DNA from: Pseudomonas cuatrocienegasensis | Lineage (GTDB): Bacteria; Pseudomonadota; Gammaproteobacteria; Pseudomonadales; Pseudomonadaceae | DNA length: 64,000 bases | Direction: 5' to 3' | Assembly (NCBI RefSeq): GCF_900110925.1 | Contig: NZ_FOFP01000006.1 | Location: 194,602 to 258,601 of the forward strand | Part shown: piece by piece, positions 39,613-50,179 of the stretch | Layout: the number at the start of each line of letters is the position of its first letter | How positions within the stretch are numbered: the stretch's first letter is position 1 | The notes under the pieces: generated by a model | The model's database searches: none | The model's input: the letters and a program-made list of their open reading frames with translations, nothing else | What the model was told of the DNA's origin: nothing | Position numbers and translations under genes: made by a program

Positions 39613-42600
39613 ATGAGCCACCTCCTTTATTCATCTCGCGCTAAAACAATTTCATATGCTCTGCTTGGCACCGTGATCCTCAGTGCTGCCGACGCCTATG
39701 CCAACGTTTCGCAAAGTCCATTGAGCCTGACCATTGGCGTCCCACCCAACATGGTGATGACGCTGGATGACTCCGGCAGTATGCGCTGGGCCTTTGCACC
39801 AGATGGGATCGATGACATACACGCCACACGCCGGGCAAAATCAAGCGACTTCAACCCGCTTTATTTCAACCCAAACACTACCTACAGTGCTCCCATCGTT
39901 TTCAACACCGCAGGTGACGAAGTAGCACTTCCCACAAGCTTTAGCGCAGCCTCAATAAATGGCTATAAAAGTAATCTTGGTGCTATTGACCTGCGCAACG
40001 ACTACAAATTCACATGGAGTTACGATCTACTGACTGGCCAGGCTACCAGCTATGGTTATAGCAATACATCCAATCGACTTGGGGAAAATCCGCCGGACGA
40101 CTTCAGAACCACTGTAACTTTATCATCTAACGGTTCGACCACGCAGCAAACACCGGGCGGAATAGTTTTTAACATCACGCGTACTAGCCGCACTGAAAGT
40201 TGCGGACGCCGCTGCACCACAACTATTATAGAATGCACGGCTACAGCGACTCATGCGAGCCTTACTACAACTCTTACACCGTCTTGCACCGTAAACGGAA
40301 ACAACATGACTGCCTCGCTATCAAGGCAAGGCGTACCTGCTTATTACTATACATACAACCCAAGCCTGGCAAACAATTGCACTAGAGCCGATGAAAGCTG
40401 CTATGACCTCAACTTCGTTAACGCAGAACAAGAACAGAACTTTGCCAATTGGTATTCGTTCTATCGCAACCGTGCATTGGCGACGATCTCTGCTGCAGCC
40501 CTTTCCTTCTATGACCTCTCCCCCGCCGTACGCTTGACATGGCAGGGACTGGGCAACTGCACCACCCTGGATGGAGGGTCAACTACCGATTGCTATGACA
40601 ACACTTTCCAGGCATTTACAACGGAACATAAAGGTCAACTGTACTCCTGGATGCAAAATATAAAATTCAATCAGAGCACTTATTTGCCCGCTGCAATAAA
40701 GCGCGCTGGCGAGTTTCTCAAGACCGATACTGCCTGGCAGAAGACCCCGAACGGTTCAGGCAATACAACTCAGAACACTTACGCGTGCCGGGCCAGCTAC
40801 CATATTCTGATGACAGATGGTCAGTGGAACGCCACCACAAGCATGCCAAGCGATTTCCTAGATGATGCATCCACATTCGAGCTGCCAGATGGCCGCACTT
40901 ACAGAGAGCGCCGCCCATACTATGATGCGAAATCGGAAACTCTGGCTGACCTAGCCATGCATTATTGGGCCACAGACCTTAATCCTTCTCTGGGTAACGA
41001 TATTCCGGCATATATTCCGTTCAAGTCCGGGGATACGACAACAGATTACTGGGATCCCCGTAACGATCCTGCGACTTGGCAGCACATGACCAACTTCGTA
41101 ATGGGGCTGGGACTTACCGAGTCCCTGAACAACACCAATGTACCTTGGGCCGGCAGCACCTTCGCAGGCGAAGGTTACAACAAATTACTGGCCGGAACGG
41201 CCAACTGGCCAGAGGCCTCCAGCGGTAGTTCAAATAACGTCTACGATCTCTGGCATGCTGCGATAAACTCACGTGGCGAATTCTTCAGCGTCGACAGCCC
41301 CGAAGCTATGGTTCAGGCGTTTGATGACATCCTTTCACGCATCGCCGACCGTAAATCCACTGCAGCCCGCCCCGCTATCAACTCAGGGCAAATAAGTACG
41401 GATGAGGATGACAATGGCACTGTGAAAACGGTGTCTTATCAGACCTCCTATGCCAGCGACGATAACTGGTCTGGAGATGTGAAACGCTTCGAGAAATCCT
41501 GGAACCCCCAAACCAGTACATTTGAAACGCGCGAAATTTGGAGCGCCAAGAGCTTGGTTCCCGCCGCAGCGAGTCGAACAATCAAGATGGCGGGTGAAAG
41601 CAATAGCGGGCTTGTAGATTTTCGGTGGAGAAACGCAGGTGAAAGTACAACGGCAGGCACTCTTGCCTATTTCCTGAGCCGTGACCCGGAAAACAGTAAT
41701 ATAGCGGATAATAAAGGCTCCCAACGCCTCGACTATATACGTGGCGAACGGACGGGAGAAGGCACCACCTTCCGTCAGCGTAGTAGTGTGCTGGGAGACT
41801 TTTACGCCTCCACGCCTGCAGTAGTTTCCGGACCACGCTCCCTGGTCAATTTTTCAAATCGCTTGGAAAACAACACAGCCTATAGTGACTTTGCACAAGA
41901 CCAAGCAGAGCGGCAGCCACGGATATACGTGGGCGGCAACGACGGAATGCTACATGGCTTCAATGCCACTACAGGCATTGAAGAATTTGCGTTCATCCCA
42001 ACCGCTGTGTTTCAAAAGTTAAATAAACTAACTGGCACCAACTACAGCCATGAGTTCTACGTCGATGGTCCGCCCGTAGTCGCGGATGTGTTCAATGGCA
42101 CCGAATGGCGCACCATTCTAGTAGGCACACTCAAGGCCGGCGGGAAGTCCATATTCGCACTGGACATCACCACTCCTGGGCAAGAAAAACTGCTGTGGGA
42201 ATTCGATGACAGCGATTTGCCGGCAGATGCACAAGCCAAGATGGGCTACAGCTTCTCCCAACCGACCATCGCTCGCCTGCATACAGGTACGTGGACCGTC
42301 GTATTCGGTAACGGTTATGAAAGTGCCAATAACACCAATGGCAAAGCAGCACTGTTCATCGTCGACGCAATGGAAGGTGCCCTCTTGAAAAGCTTGGAGG
42401 TTTCTGGGGCAGATGGCGTAGCCAACGGTTTGTCAACTCCCAAACTAGGAGACTACAACGCTGATGGCATAGCGGACTACGCCTATGCAGGAGACTTGCA
42501 AGGTAATCTCTGGCGTTTCGACTTGCTGCGAGACGACCGCAGCGACAGAGCCCCCTTCACCCGGGACGATGACGGGGATATAGCTATTGATGACTTTGAA

Positions 42601-43350
42601 GTTGCTTATGACGGTGAGCCACTGTTCAGTGCCACTTCCAGTAACAACGATAGCAGCCAACCTATCACTTCTGCACCCAGCCTGGTTCGCCACCCAACCG
42701 GCATCGGATATTTGGTGATTTTCGGAACAGGTAAATTCTTCGAGACTAATGACAAAGAAGGTGACAAAACCATGCCCCAGACCGTTTATGGCATCTGGGA
42801 CAAACAAACGCTTGGTGAAGAGGCAAGTAACCCGAATATTAACCGTAGCAGCCTGCAAGAACAGGAGATAACCAATCAAGTAACGGTAGCAGCCGATGGC
42901 TCATCCAGGCAGGGTTTGGTCATCAGCAACAACCCTGTCAACTGGAACGGCTCTGATACCCTGAACGCGCAGAACGGCTGGTGGCTCGACCTTCGCCAGA
43001 GCGAAGGCGAGATGGTCGTAGAAAACATGTCGCAACTTGGCCGTACGGTTTTCTTCCAGACCTTGATCCCTAACGATGACCCTTGTGGTGACGGTGCAAC
43101 CAACTGGACCTTCGCCATCAATCCATTCACAGGCGGCAGAACTCCGCATAACGCTTTCGACTACACCCCTACTTCGGATATTGGCACCAACAATATCTCA
43201 GCCATTCGCCAAGATGGAGAGGGCGGCGGTACGCTGTCGCAGAACTCTGACAACTCGTTCCAGTATTGCACCGGTCAGGAGTGCACCAATATTTATCCAG
43301 ACCCATCCAGCATCGGACGTCAAAGCTGGCACAGAGTCGAACTAGAGTGA
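39613..43350 (+). CDS. pilY1: PilY1 pilus tip adhesin
   Basis: About 1245 residues, larger than the roughly 1160 of PAO1. A signal peptide (ending AADAYA) leads to a von Willebrand A-like domain with MIDAS motif DDSGS (52-56) and TDGQWN; the C-terminal half is the PilY1 beta-propeller with a calcium loop DYNADGIADYAYAGD (about 947) and another acidic loop DDDGD (about 984). PilY1 primes pilus assembly, binds surfaces and takes part in surface sensing. A TTG at 39598 is an alternative start, overlapping the pilX stop. The N-terminal part is the most variable region of the family. Confidence 0.92.
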   Translation: MSHLLYSSRAKTISYALLGTVILSAADAYANVSQSPLSLTIGVPPNMVMTLDDSGSMRWAFAPDGIDDIHATRRAKSSDFNPLYFNPNTTYSAPIVFNTAGDEVALPTSFSAASINGYKSNLGAIDLRNDYKFTWSYDLLTGQATSYGYSNTSNRLGENPPDDFRTTVTLSSNGSTTQQTPGGIVFNITRTSRTESCGRRCTTTIIECTATATHASLTTTLTPSCTVNGNNMTASLSRQGVPAYYYTYNPSLANNCTRADESCYDLNFVNAEQEQNFANWYSFYRNRALATISAAALSFYDLSPAVRLTWQGLGNCTTLDGGSTTDCYDNTFQAFTTEHKGQLYSWMQNIKFNQSTYLPAAIKRAGEFLKTDTAWQKTPNGSGNTTQNTYACRASYHILMTDGQWNATTSMPSDFLDDASTFELPDGRTYRERRPYYDAKSETLADLAMHYWATDLNPSLGNDIPAYIPFKSGDTTTDYWDPRNDPATWQHMTNFVMGLGLTESLNNTNVPWAGSTFAGEGYNKLLAGTANWPEASSGSSNNVYDLWHAAINSRGEFFSVDSPEAMVQAFDDILSRIADRKSTAARPAINSGQISTDEDDNGTVKTVSYQTSYASDDNWSGDVKRFEKSWNPQTSTFETREIWSAKSLVPAAASRTIKMAGESNSGLVDFRWRNAGESTTAGTLAYFLSRDPENSNIADNKGSQRLDYIRGERTGEGTTFRQRSSVLGDFYASTPAVVSGPRSLVNFSNRLENNTAYSDFAQDQAERQPRIYVGGNDGMLHGFNATTGIEEFAFIPTAVFQKLNKLTGTNYSHEFYVDGPPVVADVFNGTEWRTILVGTLKAGGKSIFALDITTPGQEKLLWEFDDSDLPADAQAKMGYSFSQPTIARLHTGTWTVVFGNGYESANNTNGKAALFIVDAMEGALLKSLEVSGADGVANGLSTPKLGDYNADGIADYAYAGDLQGNLWRFDLLRDDRSDRAPFTRDDDGDIAIDDFEVAYDGEPLFSATSSNNDSSQPITSAPSLVRHPTGIGYLVIFGTGKFFETNDKEGDKTMPQTVYGIWDKQTLGEEASNPNINRSSLQEQEITNQVTVAADGSSRQGLVISNNPVNWNGSDTLNAQNGWWLDLRQSEGEMVVENMSQLGRTVFFQTLIPNDDPCGDGATNWTFAINPFTGGRTPHNAFDYTPTSDIGTNNISAIRQDGEGGGTLSQNSDNSFQYCTGQECTNIYPDPSSIGRQSWHRVELE

Positions 43351-43380
43351 AGATGAACAGACAGCCCCATGGAGTATTCG

Positions 43381-43794
43381 ATGAAATCCGCTCAAACCGG
43401 CTTCACGCTGATTGAAGTCATGATAGTAGTCGTGGTCATAGGTATTCTGGCCGCGATCGCCTACCCGAGCTATACGGAGTACGTACAGCGCGCTAACCGA
43501 AGCGAAGGTCAGGCACTACTGGCCGACGCCTCCGCTCGCCAGGAGCGCTACTTTGCCCAAAACAATGTGTACATCACCAATAACGACGACCTGGATAAGC
43601 TAGGGCTTGGTGGAAAGGAATCGGAAACCGGTAAATACAATCTTTCCGTTGCCCGCGTTGATGGTGACGGCGGCTATACCTTTACGGCAGAAGAAACATT
43701 TGGCGATACCAAATGCGGTGATCTGACCCTCAACGCATTAGGCAAAAAAGATCGTAGCGGCAGTGTGAAAAGCATTGAAGATTGCTGGAAATAG
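43381..43794 (+). CDS. pilE: PilE minor pilin
   Basis: 137 residues, leader KSAQTG then [20 protein letters not shown], with a small globular domain and C-terminal disulfide pair (KCGDLTL, EDCWK). PilE links the tip complex to the major pilin. GGAG nine bases upstream favours the ATG at 43381 over that at 43369. It comes only 30 bases after pilY1, so the pilY2 gene found here in PAO1 is absent. Confidence 0.9.
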   Translation: MKSAQTGFTLIEVMIVVVVIGILAAIAYPSYTEYVQRANRSEGQALLADASARQERYFAQNNVYITNNDDLDKLGLGGKESETGKYNLSVARVDGDGGYTFTAEETFGDTKCGDLTLNALGKKDRSGSVKSIEDCWK

Positions 43795-43853
43795 GTCAGC
43801 CTGCTCAAGGAGACTGGAAATAAAAAGCGCAGGCAGAGTTACCCGGTTTTTTG

Positions 43854-44798
43854 CTATAAGACCTTAACCCGCAACTCCTTCGGCATCGAGAACGTCACGT
43901 TCTCGGGCCGACCATCCAGTTCGCTCTCCCCTTCCGCGCCCCAGTTGCGCAACTGGCTAACCACGCCACGCACCAGCACTTCCGGTGCTGAGGCGCCGGC
44001 GGTGATGCCGATGCCCTGCACGCCGTCGAACCACTCCTGCTTGAGGTCTTGCGCCCCGTCGATCAGGTAGGCCGGGGTGCCCATGCGCTCGGCCAGTTCG
44101 CGCAGGCGGTTGGAGTTGGAGCTGTTGGGGCTGCCGACCACCAGCAGCACATCGCACTCGGCTGCGAGCTGTTTGACCGCGTCCTGGCGGTTTTGTGTGG
44201 CGTAGCAGATGTCATCCTTGCGCGGCCCGCCGATGGCGGGAAACTTGGCGCGCAGGGCGTCGATGACTTTGCTGGTGTCGTCCATGGACAAAGTGGTCTG
44301 GGTGACGAAGGCCAGCGCCTCGGGGTTGCGTACCTGCAACCCGGCCACGTCCGCCTCATCTTCCACTAGGTAGATGGTGCCGCCATTGCTGGCGTCGTAC
44401 TGACCCATGGTGCCTTCGACTTCGGGGTGCCCAGCATGGCCGATCAGGATGCACTCGCGCCCTTCGCGGCTGTAGCGCACCACTTCCATATGCACTTTGG
44501 TCACCAACGGGCAGGTGGCGTCGAATACCTTCAGGCCGCGCCGGTCGGCCTCGCTGCGTACGGCCTGGGAAACGCCATGGGCGCTGAAGATGACGATGAC
44601 ATCATCCGGTACCTGGTCCAGTTCCTCGACGAAGACCGCGCCACGGGCGCGCAGGTCTTCGACCACGAACTTGTTATGCACCACTTCATGGCGCACGTAG
44701 ATAGGCGGGCCAAAAACTTCCAGGGCACGGTTGACGATTTCGATGGCGCGATCCACGCCCGCACAGAAGCCACGGGGGTTGGCGAGTTTGATATGCAT
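43854..44798 (-). CDS. ispH: 4-hydroxy-3-methylbut-2-enyl diphosphate reductase
   Basis: The 314-residue iron-sulfur enzyme makes IPP and DMAPP in the last step of the MEP pathway. The three cluster cysteines are in NPRGFCAGV (Cys12), DATCPLV and GAQDL-preceding [17 protein letters not shown] region; the glutamate loop THGV appears here as SAHGVSQ. Start at 44798 ([12 protein letters not shown]) is the conserved one. It is the last gene of the murJ-to-ispH strand, behind the toxin gene. Confidence 0.95.
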   Translation of the reverse strand: MHIKLANPRGFCAGVDRAIEIVNRALEVFGPPIYVRHEVVHNKFVVEDLRARGAVFVEELDQVPDDVIVIFSAHGVSQAVRSEADRRGLKVFDATCPLVTKVHMEVVRYSREGRECILIGHAGHPEVEGTMGQYDASNGGTIYLVEDEADVAGLQVRNPEALAFVTQTTLSMDDTSKVIDALRAKFPAIGGPRKDDICYATQNRQDAVKQLAAECDVLLVVGSPNSSNSNRLRELAERMGTPAYLIDGAQDLKQEWFDGVQGIGITAGASAPEVLVRGVVSQLRNWGAEGESELDGRPENVTFSMPKELRVKVL

Positions 44799-44857
44799 GG
44801 TGGTTATCTCGGTTGGCACCGGTATGAGCAGGCTTGCACGCACTGCAGCTCAAGCGT

Positions 44858-45133
44858 TCAAGGGTATTCCTGACGGGAGTGAAGAACGCTGACCACCTCG
44901 ATGCAATCAGCGGCCACTCGATAGACCAGAACATAATTGGGATGGGCGACCAGCTCACGCGTACCGGGCACTCGTCCGGTACGATATAAGTACGGGTGTT
45001 CGGCCAAGGACAACACTGCAGACTCCAGTCGGTCCTTGAGCTGCCTTGCTGCCTGAGGATCTTCATTCGCGATGTAGTGGATGATTTGCATCAGCTCGGT
45101 TCTGGCGCTAAGGCGCCAGATGATCGGTAGCAT
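44858..45133 (-). CDS. ParE/RelE-family toxin
   Basis: A 91-residue toxin of the ParE type (LPIIWRLSARTELMQIIHYI ... PYLYRTGRVPGTRELVAHPN ... VLVYRV). The pattern is close to what I recall of P. aeruginosa PA0124 (ParE, a gyrase poison). The ATG overlaps the antitoxin stop codon (TGATG). Whether it acts on gyrase or on RNA cannot be settled from sequence. Confidence 0.88.
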   Translation of the reverse strand: MLPIIWRLSARTELMQIIHYIANEDPQAARQLKDRLESAVLSLAEHPYLYRTGRVPGTRELVAHPNYVLVYRVAADCIEVVSVLHSRQEYP

Positions 45134-45324
45134 CAGTTACCGCCTCGCTTTGCCTCAGCCTCGGTGATGATGGCCTCCATCTCAGCCATCACCTGATCAT
45201 GCGCAACACCTGGGCGTGAATCATCGAGAGACGCCTGTACCTTGCGGCGAAACCAACGATCGTGGCTGTCCGCCTGCTCCTGGGTCTCGAACTCGGAAAC
45301 GATAGGGGAAAGTTGCACGCTCAT
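45133..45324 (-). CDS. Antitoxin of the ParE-type pair (StbD/ParD-like)
   Basis: A 63-residue acidic protein (MSVQLSPIVSEFETQEQADS at the start) of the small stability-determinant type that accompanies ParE toxins, with an N-terminal strand-helix part for DNA binding and a C-terminal toxin-wrapping helix (VMAEMEAIITEAEA). The ATG at 45324 follows GGAGGCC-like sequence; the longer frame upstream is not conserved. It would repress its own promoter, though here read-through from fkpB is also likely (28 bases away). Confidence 0.82.
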   Translation of the reverse strand: MSVQLSPIVSEFETQEQADSHDRWFRRKVQASLDDSRPGVAHDQVMAEMEAIITEAEAKRGGN

Positions 45325-45352
45325 ACTGGAGGCCTCCGTATTGGCGATGAGT

Positions 45353-45799
45353 TTACACCGCATCAAGCGCTTTGACCTCGATCACTTCAACATCGAACTG
45401 CAGCTGCTTGCCGGCGAGCGGGTGGTTGAAGTCGATGGTCACCTGGTTGTCATCGAAGGTTTTAACCACGCCGGGCAACTCGGTGTTCGCCGCATCGTTG
45501 AAGATCACCAGCAAGCCTTCGGAGAGCTCCATGTCCTGGAACTGGCTGCGTGGCATGATCTGCACATTTTGCGGGTTACCCTGACCAAAACCCTGCTCAG
45601 GGGCAATCGGCAGGCTGCGCTTGTCGCCGGCCTTGAGACCGAAGATGGCCTGCTCGAAGCCCGGCAGCAGATTGCCGTCGCCAACTTTGAAGGTGGCGGG
45701 CTGCTTGTCGAAGGTGCTGTCGACCACATCGCCATTCTCGAGCTTGAGGGCGAAATGCAGGGTAACTTCCTTGTCCGGGCCAATGCGTACATCTGTCAT
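45353..45799 (-). CDS. fkpB: FKBP-type peptidyl-prolyl isomerase (SlyD/FkpB-like)
   Basis: A 148-residue prolyl isomerase-chaperone with an FKBP half (VTLHFALKLENGDVVDST) split by an IF-chaperone insert (PEQGFGQGNPQNVQIMPRSQ), as in FkpB. There is no His-rich SlyD tail. The ATG overlaps the lspA stop (ATGA). lspA-fkpB-ispH is a common enterobacterial and Pseudomonas order. Confidence 0.93.
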   Translation of the reverse strand: MTDVRIGPDKEVTLHFALKLENGDVVDSTFDKQPATFKVGDGNLLPGFEQAIFGLKAGDKRSLPIAPEQGFGQGNPQNVQIMPRSQFQDMELSEGLLVIFNDAANTELPGVVKTFDDNQVTIDFNHPLAGKQLQFDVEVIEVKALDAV

Positions 45800-46296
45800 G
45801 GGGTGACCTCGGCGGACTTGTTGCTCTTGAACATGTCCAGCGCCAGGAGGATGGCGCCGACGGTGATGGCTGAGTCAGCAATGTTGAATGCCGGGAAATA
45901 CCAGCGGTTCTGCCAGTGGACCAGGATAAAGTCGACTACATGGCCGAACACCACGCGGTCTACCAGATTGCCCAGCGCTCCGCCCAGCACCAATGCCAGA
46001 GCCGCTGCCAGCCAGGTTTCCTCAGGTTTCAGACGCTTGAGCCAGACCACCAGAATCACGCTGACCACCAGGGCGATGGCCGCGAAGAACCAGCGCTGCC
46101 AACCCGAGGCACCGGCCAGGAAGCTGAACGCAGCGCCGGTGTTATAAGCCAGAGTCCAGCTGAAGTAGTCCGGGATGATCACGATCTGCTGATACATGCT
46201 CAGGTTGTTGTCGAACCAGAACTTGGTGACCTGATCGACCACGAACACCAGCAGGGTTAACCACAGCCAACCGAGCTTGCCGAAACGCGCGCTCAT
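45796..46296 (-). CDS. lspA: Lipoprotein signal peptidase
   Basis: A 166-residue inner-membrane aspartyl peptidase with four helices that cleaves prolipoproteins. The catalytic aspartates are in GALGNLVDR and FPAFNIADSAI. It is the fourth gene of a close run behind murJ-ribF-ileS. Confidence 0.96.
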   Translation of the reverse strand: MSARFGKLGWLWLTLLVFVVDQVTKFWFDNNLSMYQQIVIIPDYFSWTLAYNTGAAFSFLAGASGWQRWFFAAIALVVSVILVVWLKRLKPEETWLAAALALVLGGALGNLVDRVVFGHVVDFILVHWQNRWYFPAFNIADSAITVGAILLALDMFKSNKSAEVTP

Positions 46297-46326
46297 GAGG
46301 GCATCTCCAGCACGAGAACCAGAGCC

Positions 46327-49161
46327 TTACGCATGATGGCGCACCTCGCCCTGGCCATCGATATTGCTCACGCAACGGCCACAGATGTCCGGATGGTTGG
46401 CATGGCTGCCGACGTCGGCGCAGAAGTGCCAGCAGCGGGCGCACTTGGTCAGGCCTGATTTGACGATCTTCAGCTTCAGCCCGCTGACTTCGGTCTGTAC
46501 CGCATCAGCCGGCGCAGCGGCTAGCGGTGCCAGGCTGGCACCGGAGGTGATCAGTACGAAACGCAGCTCATCGCCCAGACGGGTCAGGTCGGCGACCAGC
46601 GCCTCTTCAGCGTAGAGGGTCACTTCGGCCTGCAGGTTGCCACCGATCAGCTTGGCGCTGCGCTGGTTCTCCAGTTCCTTGTTGACTGCGGTCTTGACCG
46701 CCATGACCCGCTCCCAGAATGCGCGATCCAGCGCGAAACCTTGCGGCAGCTCGCTCAGGCCTGCGTACCAGGTATTGAGCATCACCGACTCGTTACGCTC
46801 GCCCGGCAGGTACTGCCAGAACTCGTCTGCGGTGAACGAGAGGATCGGCGCGATCCAGCGCACCAGCGCTTCGGCGATATGGAACATCGCGGTCTGGCAG
46901 GAGCGCCGCGCCACGCTGTCGGCGGCGGTGGTGTACTGGCGGTCCTTGATGATGTCGAGGTAGAAGCCACCCAGCTCCTGTACGCAGAAGTTGTGCACCT
47001 TCTGGTACACGTTCCAGAAGCGGTAGCTGGTGTAAGCCTCTTCGATCTCGCGCTGCAGCAGCAGCGCGCGATCCACCGCCCAGCGGTCCAGCGCCAGCAT
47101 ATCTTCGGGGGCCAGCAGGTGCTGCGCCGGGTCGAAGCCGCTGAGGTTGGAGAGCAGGAAGCGTGCGGTGTTACGAATACGCCGATAAGCATCGGCGCTG
47201 CGCTGCAGGATCTGGTCGGAGACGGCCATCTCGCCCGAATAATCGGTGGAGGCGACCCACAGGCGCAGGATGTCGGCGCCCAAGCTGTCGATGACCTTCT
47301 GCGGCGCGACCACGTTGCCCAGCGACTTGGACTGCTTGCGGCCCTGCTCGTCGACGGTGAAGCCGTGAGTCAGCAGTTCCTTGTAGGGCGCGTGACCATC
47401 GATAGCGCAGCCGGTCAGCAAGGAGGAATGGAACCAGCCGCGGTGCTGGTCGGAGCCTTCCAGATACAGGTCGGCGGCCGGGCCATTCGGGTGCGCCAGC
47501 TCGGCATGGGAGCCGCGCAGCACGTGCCAGTGGGTGGTACCCGAATCGAACCAGACGTCCAGGGTGTCGCGGCTCTTGTCGTATTGATCGGCTTCGGCGC
47601 CCAGCAGCTCGGCGGTGTCGAGCTTGAACCAGGCTTCGATGCCTTGCTGTTCGACGCGCTTGGCCACTTCTTCCATCAACTCGGCAGTGCGCGGGTGCAG
47701 CTCGCCGCTTTCCTTGTGGGTGAAGAACGGGATCGGCACGCCCCAGTTGCGCTGACGCGAGATGCACCAGTCCGGGCGGCCGGCGATCATGCTGTGCAAG
47801 CGCGCCTGGCCCCAGCCCGGTACGAACTGGGTTTCTTCGATGGCAGCCAGTGAACGCTCACGCAGGGTTTTGCCCTCGTGCGGCTGCTTGTCCATGCCGA
47901 TAAACCACTGCGCGGTGGCGCGGTAGATCAGCGGCGTCTTGTGGCGCCAGCAGTGCATGTAACTGTGGCTGATGGTTTCATGCTTGAGCAGCGCGCCGAC
48001 TTCTTCGAGCTTGGCGACGATGGCCGGGTTGGCCTTCCAGATAAACTGGCCGCCAAAGAACGGCAGCGAATCGACATACACGCCGTTGCTCTGCACCGGG
48101 TTGAGGATGTCGTCGTTGCTCATGCCGTAGCGCTTGCAGCTGTAGAAGTCGTCCTCACCGTAGGCCGGTGCGGAGTGCACCACGCCCGTGCCGGCGCCCA
48201 GTTCGACATAGTCGGCCAGGTACAGCGGCGACAGGCGCTCGTAGAACGGATGACGGAAGTTGATCAGCTCCAGCGCCGCACCCGCCGCGGTGGCGATGAC
48301 TTCGCCCTGCAAGCCGTAACGTTGCAGGCTGCTCTCAACCATTTCTTCGGCCAGCAGCAGCAGGCGATCACCGACATCCACCAGGGCGTAGTTGAACTCC
48401 GGGTGCACGTTCAGCGCCTGGTTGGCCGGGATGGTCCAGGGTGTGGTGGTCCAGATGACGATGCTAGTCGGCTTGCTCAGGCTGGCCAGGCCGAACGCGG
48501 CGGCCAGCTTGTCGGCGTCTTCGACCGGGAAGGCGACGTCGATGGCTTCGGACTTCTTGTCCTGGTATTCGACCTCCGCTTCGGCCAGGGCCGAGCCGCA
48601 ATCGAAGCAGAAGTTGACCGGCTTCAGGCCCTTGAACACGAAGCCTTTCTTGACGATCTCGGCCAGGGCGCGGATTTCCCCGGCTTCGTTGGCGAAGTTC
48701 ATGGTCAGGTAGGGATTGTCCCACTCACCCAGCACGCCGAGACGGATGAAGTTGCCCTTCTGCTCTTCGACCTGCTCGGCCGCGTAGGTGCGGCAGCGCT
48801 CGCGGGTCAGGTCAGCCGGCTGATTCTTGCCGAAGGTGGTTTCGACCTTGTGCTCGATCGGCAGGCCGTGGCAATCCCAGCCCGGTACATAAGGCGCATC
48901 GAAGCCGGCGATGGTCTTGGAGCGGGTGATGATGTCCTTGAGAATCTTGTTCAGCGCGTGACCGATGTGGATGCTGCCGTTGGCATAGGGCGGGCCGTCG
49001 TGCAGGACGAATTTCGGCCGATCGGCGCCAATCTCACGCAGCTTCTGATACAGGCCAATCTCGTTCCAGCGCTGCAGAATCTGCGGCTCGCGCTGCGGCA
49101 GCCCGGCTTTCATCGGGAACTGGGTATCAGGAAGATTCAACGTGGCTTTGTAGTCGGTCAT
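46327..49161 (-). CDS. ileS: Isoleucyl-tRNA synthetase
   Basis: A 944-residue class I synthetase. The HIGH motif is in [11 protein letters not shown] (about residue 64), the CP1 editing domain is present, and the C-terminal zinc finger is CARCWHFC...CGRC. The second signature reads KQSKS (609-613) where most enzymes have KMSKS; the essential Lys-Ser-Lys positions are kept. Start at 49161 ([16 protein letters not shown]) matches the family. It follows ribF by ten bases. Confidence 0.97.
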   Translation of the reverse strand: MTDYKATLNLPDTQFPMKAGLPQREPQILQRWNEIGLYQKLREIGADRPKFVLHDGPPYANGSIHIGHALNKILKDIITRSKTIAGFDAPYVPGWDCHGLPIEHKVETTFGKNQPADLTRERCRTYAAEQVEEQKGNFIRLGVLGEWDNPYLTMNFANEAGEIRALAEIVKKGFVFKGLKPVNFCFDCGSALAEAEVEYQDKKSEAIDVAFPVEDADKLAAAFGLASLSKPTSIVIWTTTPWTIPANQALNVHPEFNYALVDVGDRLLLLAEEMVESSLQRYGLQGEVIATAAGAALELINFRHPFYERLSPLYLADYVELGAGTGVVHSAPAYGEDDFYSCKRYGMSNDDILNPVQSNGVYVDSLPFFGGQFIWKANPAIVAKLEEVGALLKHETISHSYMHCWRHKTPLIYRATAQWFIGMDKQPHEGKTLRERSLAAIEETQFVPGWGQARLHSMIAGRPDWCISRQRNWGVPIPFFTHKESGELHPRTAELMEEVAKRVEQQGIEAWFKLDTAELLGAEADQYDKSRDTLDVWFDSGTTHWHVLRGSHAELAHPNGPAADLYLEGSDQHRGWFHSSLLTGCAIDGHAPYKELLTHGFTVDEQGRKQSKSLGNVVAPQKVIDSLGADILRLWVASTDYSGEMAVSDQILQRSADAYRRIRNTARFLLSNLSGFDPAQHLLAPEDMLALDRWAVDRALLLQREIEEAYTSYRFWNVYQKVHNFCVQELGGFYLDIIKDRQYTTAADSVARRSCQTAMFHIAEALVRWIAPILSFTADEFWQYLPGERNESVMLNTWYAGLSELPQGFALDRAFWERVMAVKTAVNKELENQRSAKLIGGNLQAEVTLYAEEALVADLTRLGDELRFVLITSGASLAPLAAAPADAVQTEVSGLKLKIVKSGLTKCARCWHFCADVGSHANHPDICGRCVSNIDGQGEVRHHA

Positions 49162-49171
49162 CTCAGGCTCT

Positions 49172-50110
49172 TCACGTAAGCGGTTGACCCTGCCAATGGG
49201 CGCGGGCGGCGGCAATATCGGCAGCAATTGCCGTCTTCAGTGCCTCGAGAGAGGCGAAACGCTGCTCATCACGCAGCTTGTGGTGGAAGGCCACCATCAA
49301 ACGCCGGCCATACAGGTCGCCGGCAAAATCCAGCAGGTGCACCTCGAGGTGGGCGCTCCCGTCGCCAGCCACGCTGGGGCGCACACCAATATTGGCGACC
49401 CCGGGCCATGGCTGGCCGTCTATCTCGGCGCTGACCAGGTAAACCCCGGTCAGCGGTACACGCTTGCGCTTGAGCTGCACATTGGCGGTTGGCGCATTCA
49501 GCTGGCGACCGAGCTTCTGCCCGTGCAGCACCCGCCCGACGATGCGGAACGGCCGACCGAGAAGGCGCTCGGCCAACGCGAAGTCCGCCTCAGCCAGGGC
49601 CTCACGCACTCGCGTGCTGCTGACCCGGGCGCCATCGAGTTGCACCGTGCTGGCGGCTTCGACACTGAAGCCCTCACGCACACCGGCCTGTTCGAGAAAG
49701 GCAAAATCCCCTGCCCGGTCACAGCCGAAACGAAAATCATCGCCCACTTCCAGGTGCTTGACGCCCAGCCCCTCGACCATGACCTCATGGACAAACTGGC
49801 TGGCGCTCAGCTCGCGCAGGCGCCGGTTGAAACTCAGGCACAGCACCCGGTCGACACCCTCGGCCGCGAGCAGCGCAAGCTTGTCACGCAGCCGGGTGAT
49901 ACGCGCAGGCGCCGTCTGGGGAGCGAAGAACTCACGCGGTTGCGGCTCGAAAATCACCACGCAGGTCGGCAGCCCCAGCTCGGCACCCCGTTCGCGCAGG
50001 CGCGCCAAAATCGCCTGATGGCCACGGTGGACACCGTCGAAATTGCCAATGGTGGCGACACAGCCCCGATGCTGGGGCCGCAAGTTATGAAGGCCTCGAA
50101 CCAGCTGCAT
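49172..50110 (-). CDS. ribF: Bifunctional riboflavin kinase/FAD synthetase
   Basis: 312 residues. The N-terminal adenylyltransferase domain has [14 protein letters not shown] (about 21-34) and SSTRVREAL; the C-terminal kinase has [19 protein letters not shown]. It converts riboflavin to FMN and FAD. The ATG at 50110 is preferred over the one at 50149. Operon with ileS, as in E. coli. Confidence 0.95.
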   Translation of the reverse strand: MQLVRGLHNLRPQHRGCVATIGNFDGVHRGHQAILARLRERGAELGLPTCVVIFEPQPREFFAPQTAPARITRLRDKLALLAAEGVDRVLCLSFNRRLRELSASQFVHEVMVEGLGVKHLEVGDDFRFGCDRAGDFAFLEQAGVREGFSVEAASTVQLDGARVSSTRVREALAEADFALAERLLGRPFRIVGRVLHGQKLGRQLNAPTANVQLKRKRVPLTGVYLVSAEIDGQPWPGVANIGVRPSVAGDGSAHLEVHLLDFAGDLYGRRLMVAFHHKLRDEQRFASLEALKTAIAADIAAARAHWQGQPLT

Positions 50111-50179
50111 AGCGCGCTTCTTGCTCACAAAGTCGCCAATTATACGCACAGCCGCGCGCCGACAACAGGCGCGCGAACA

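Noticed and set aside
47878..49179. Plus-strand open frame opposite ileS
   Set aside because: Shadow of ileS, without any domain.
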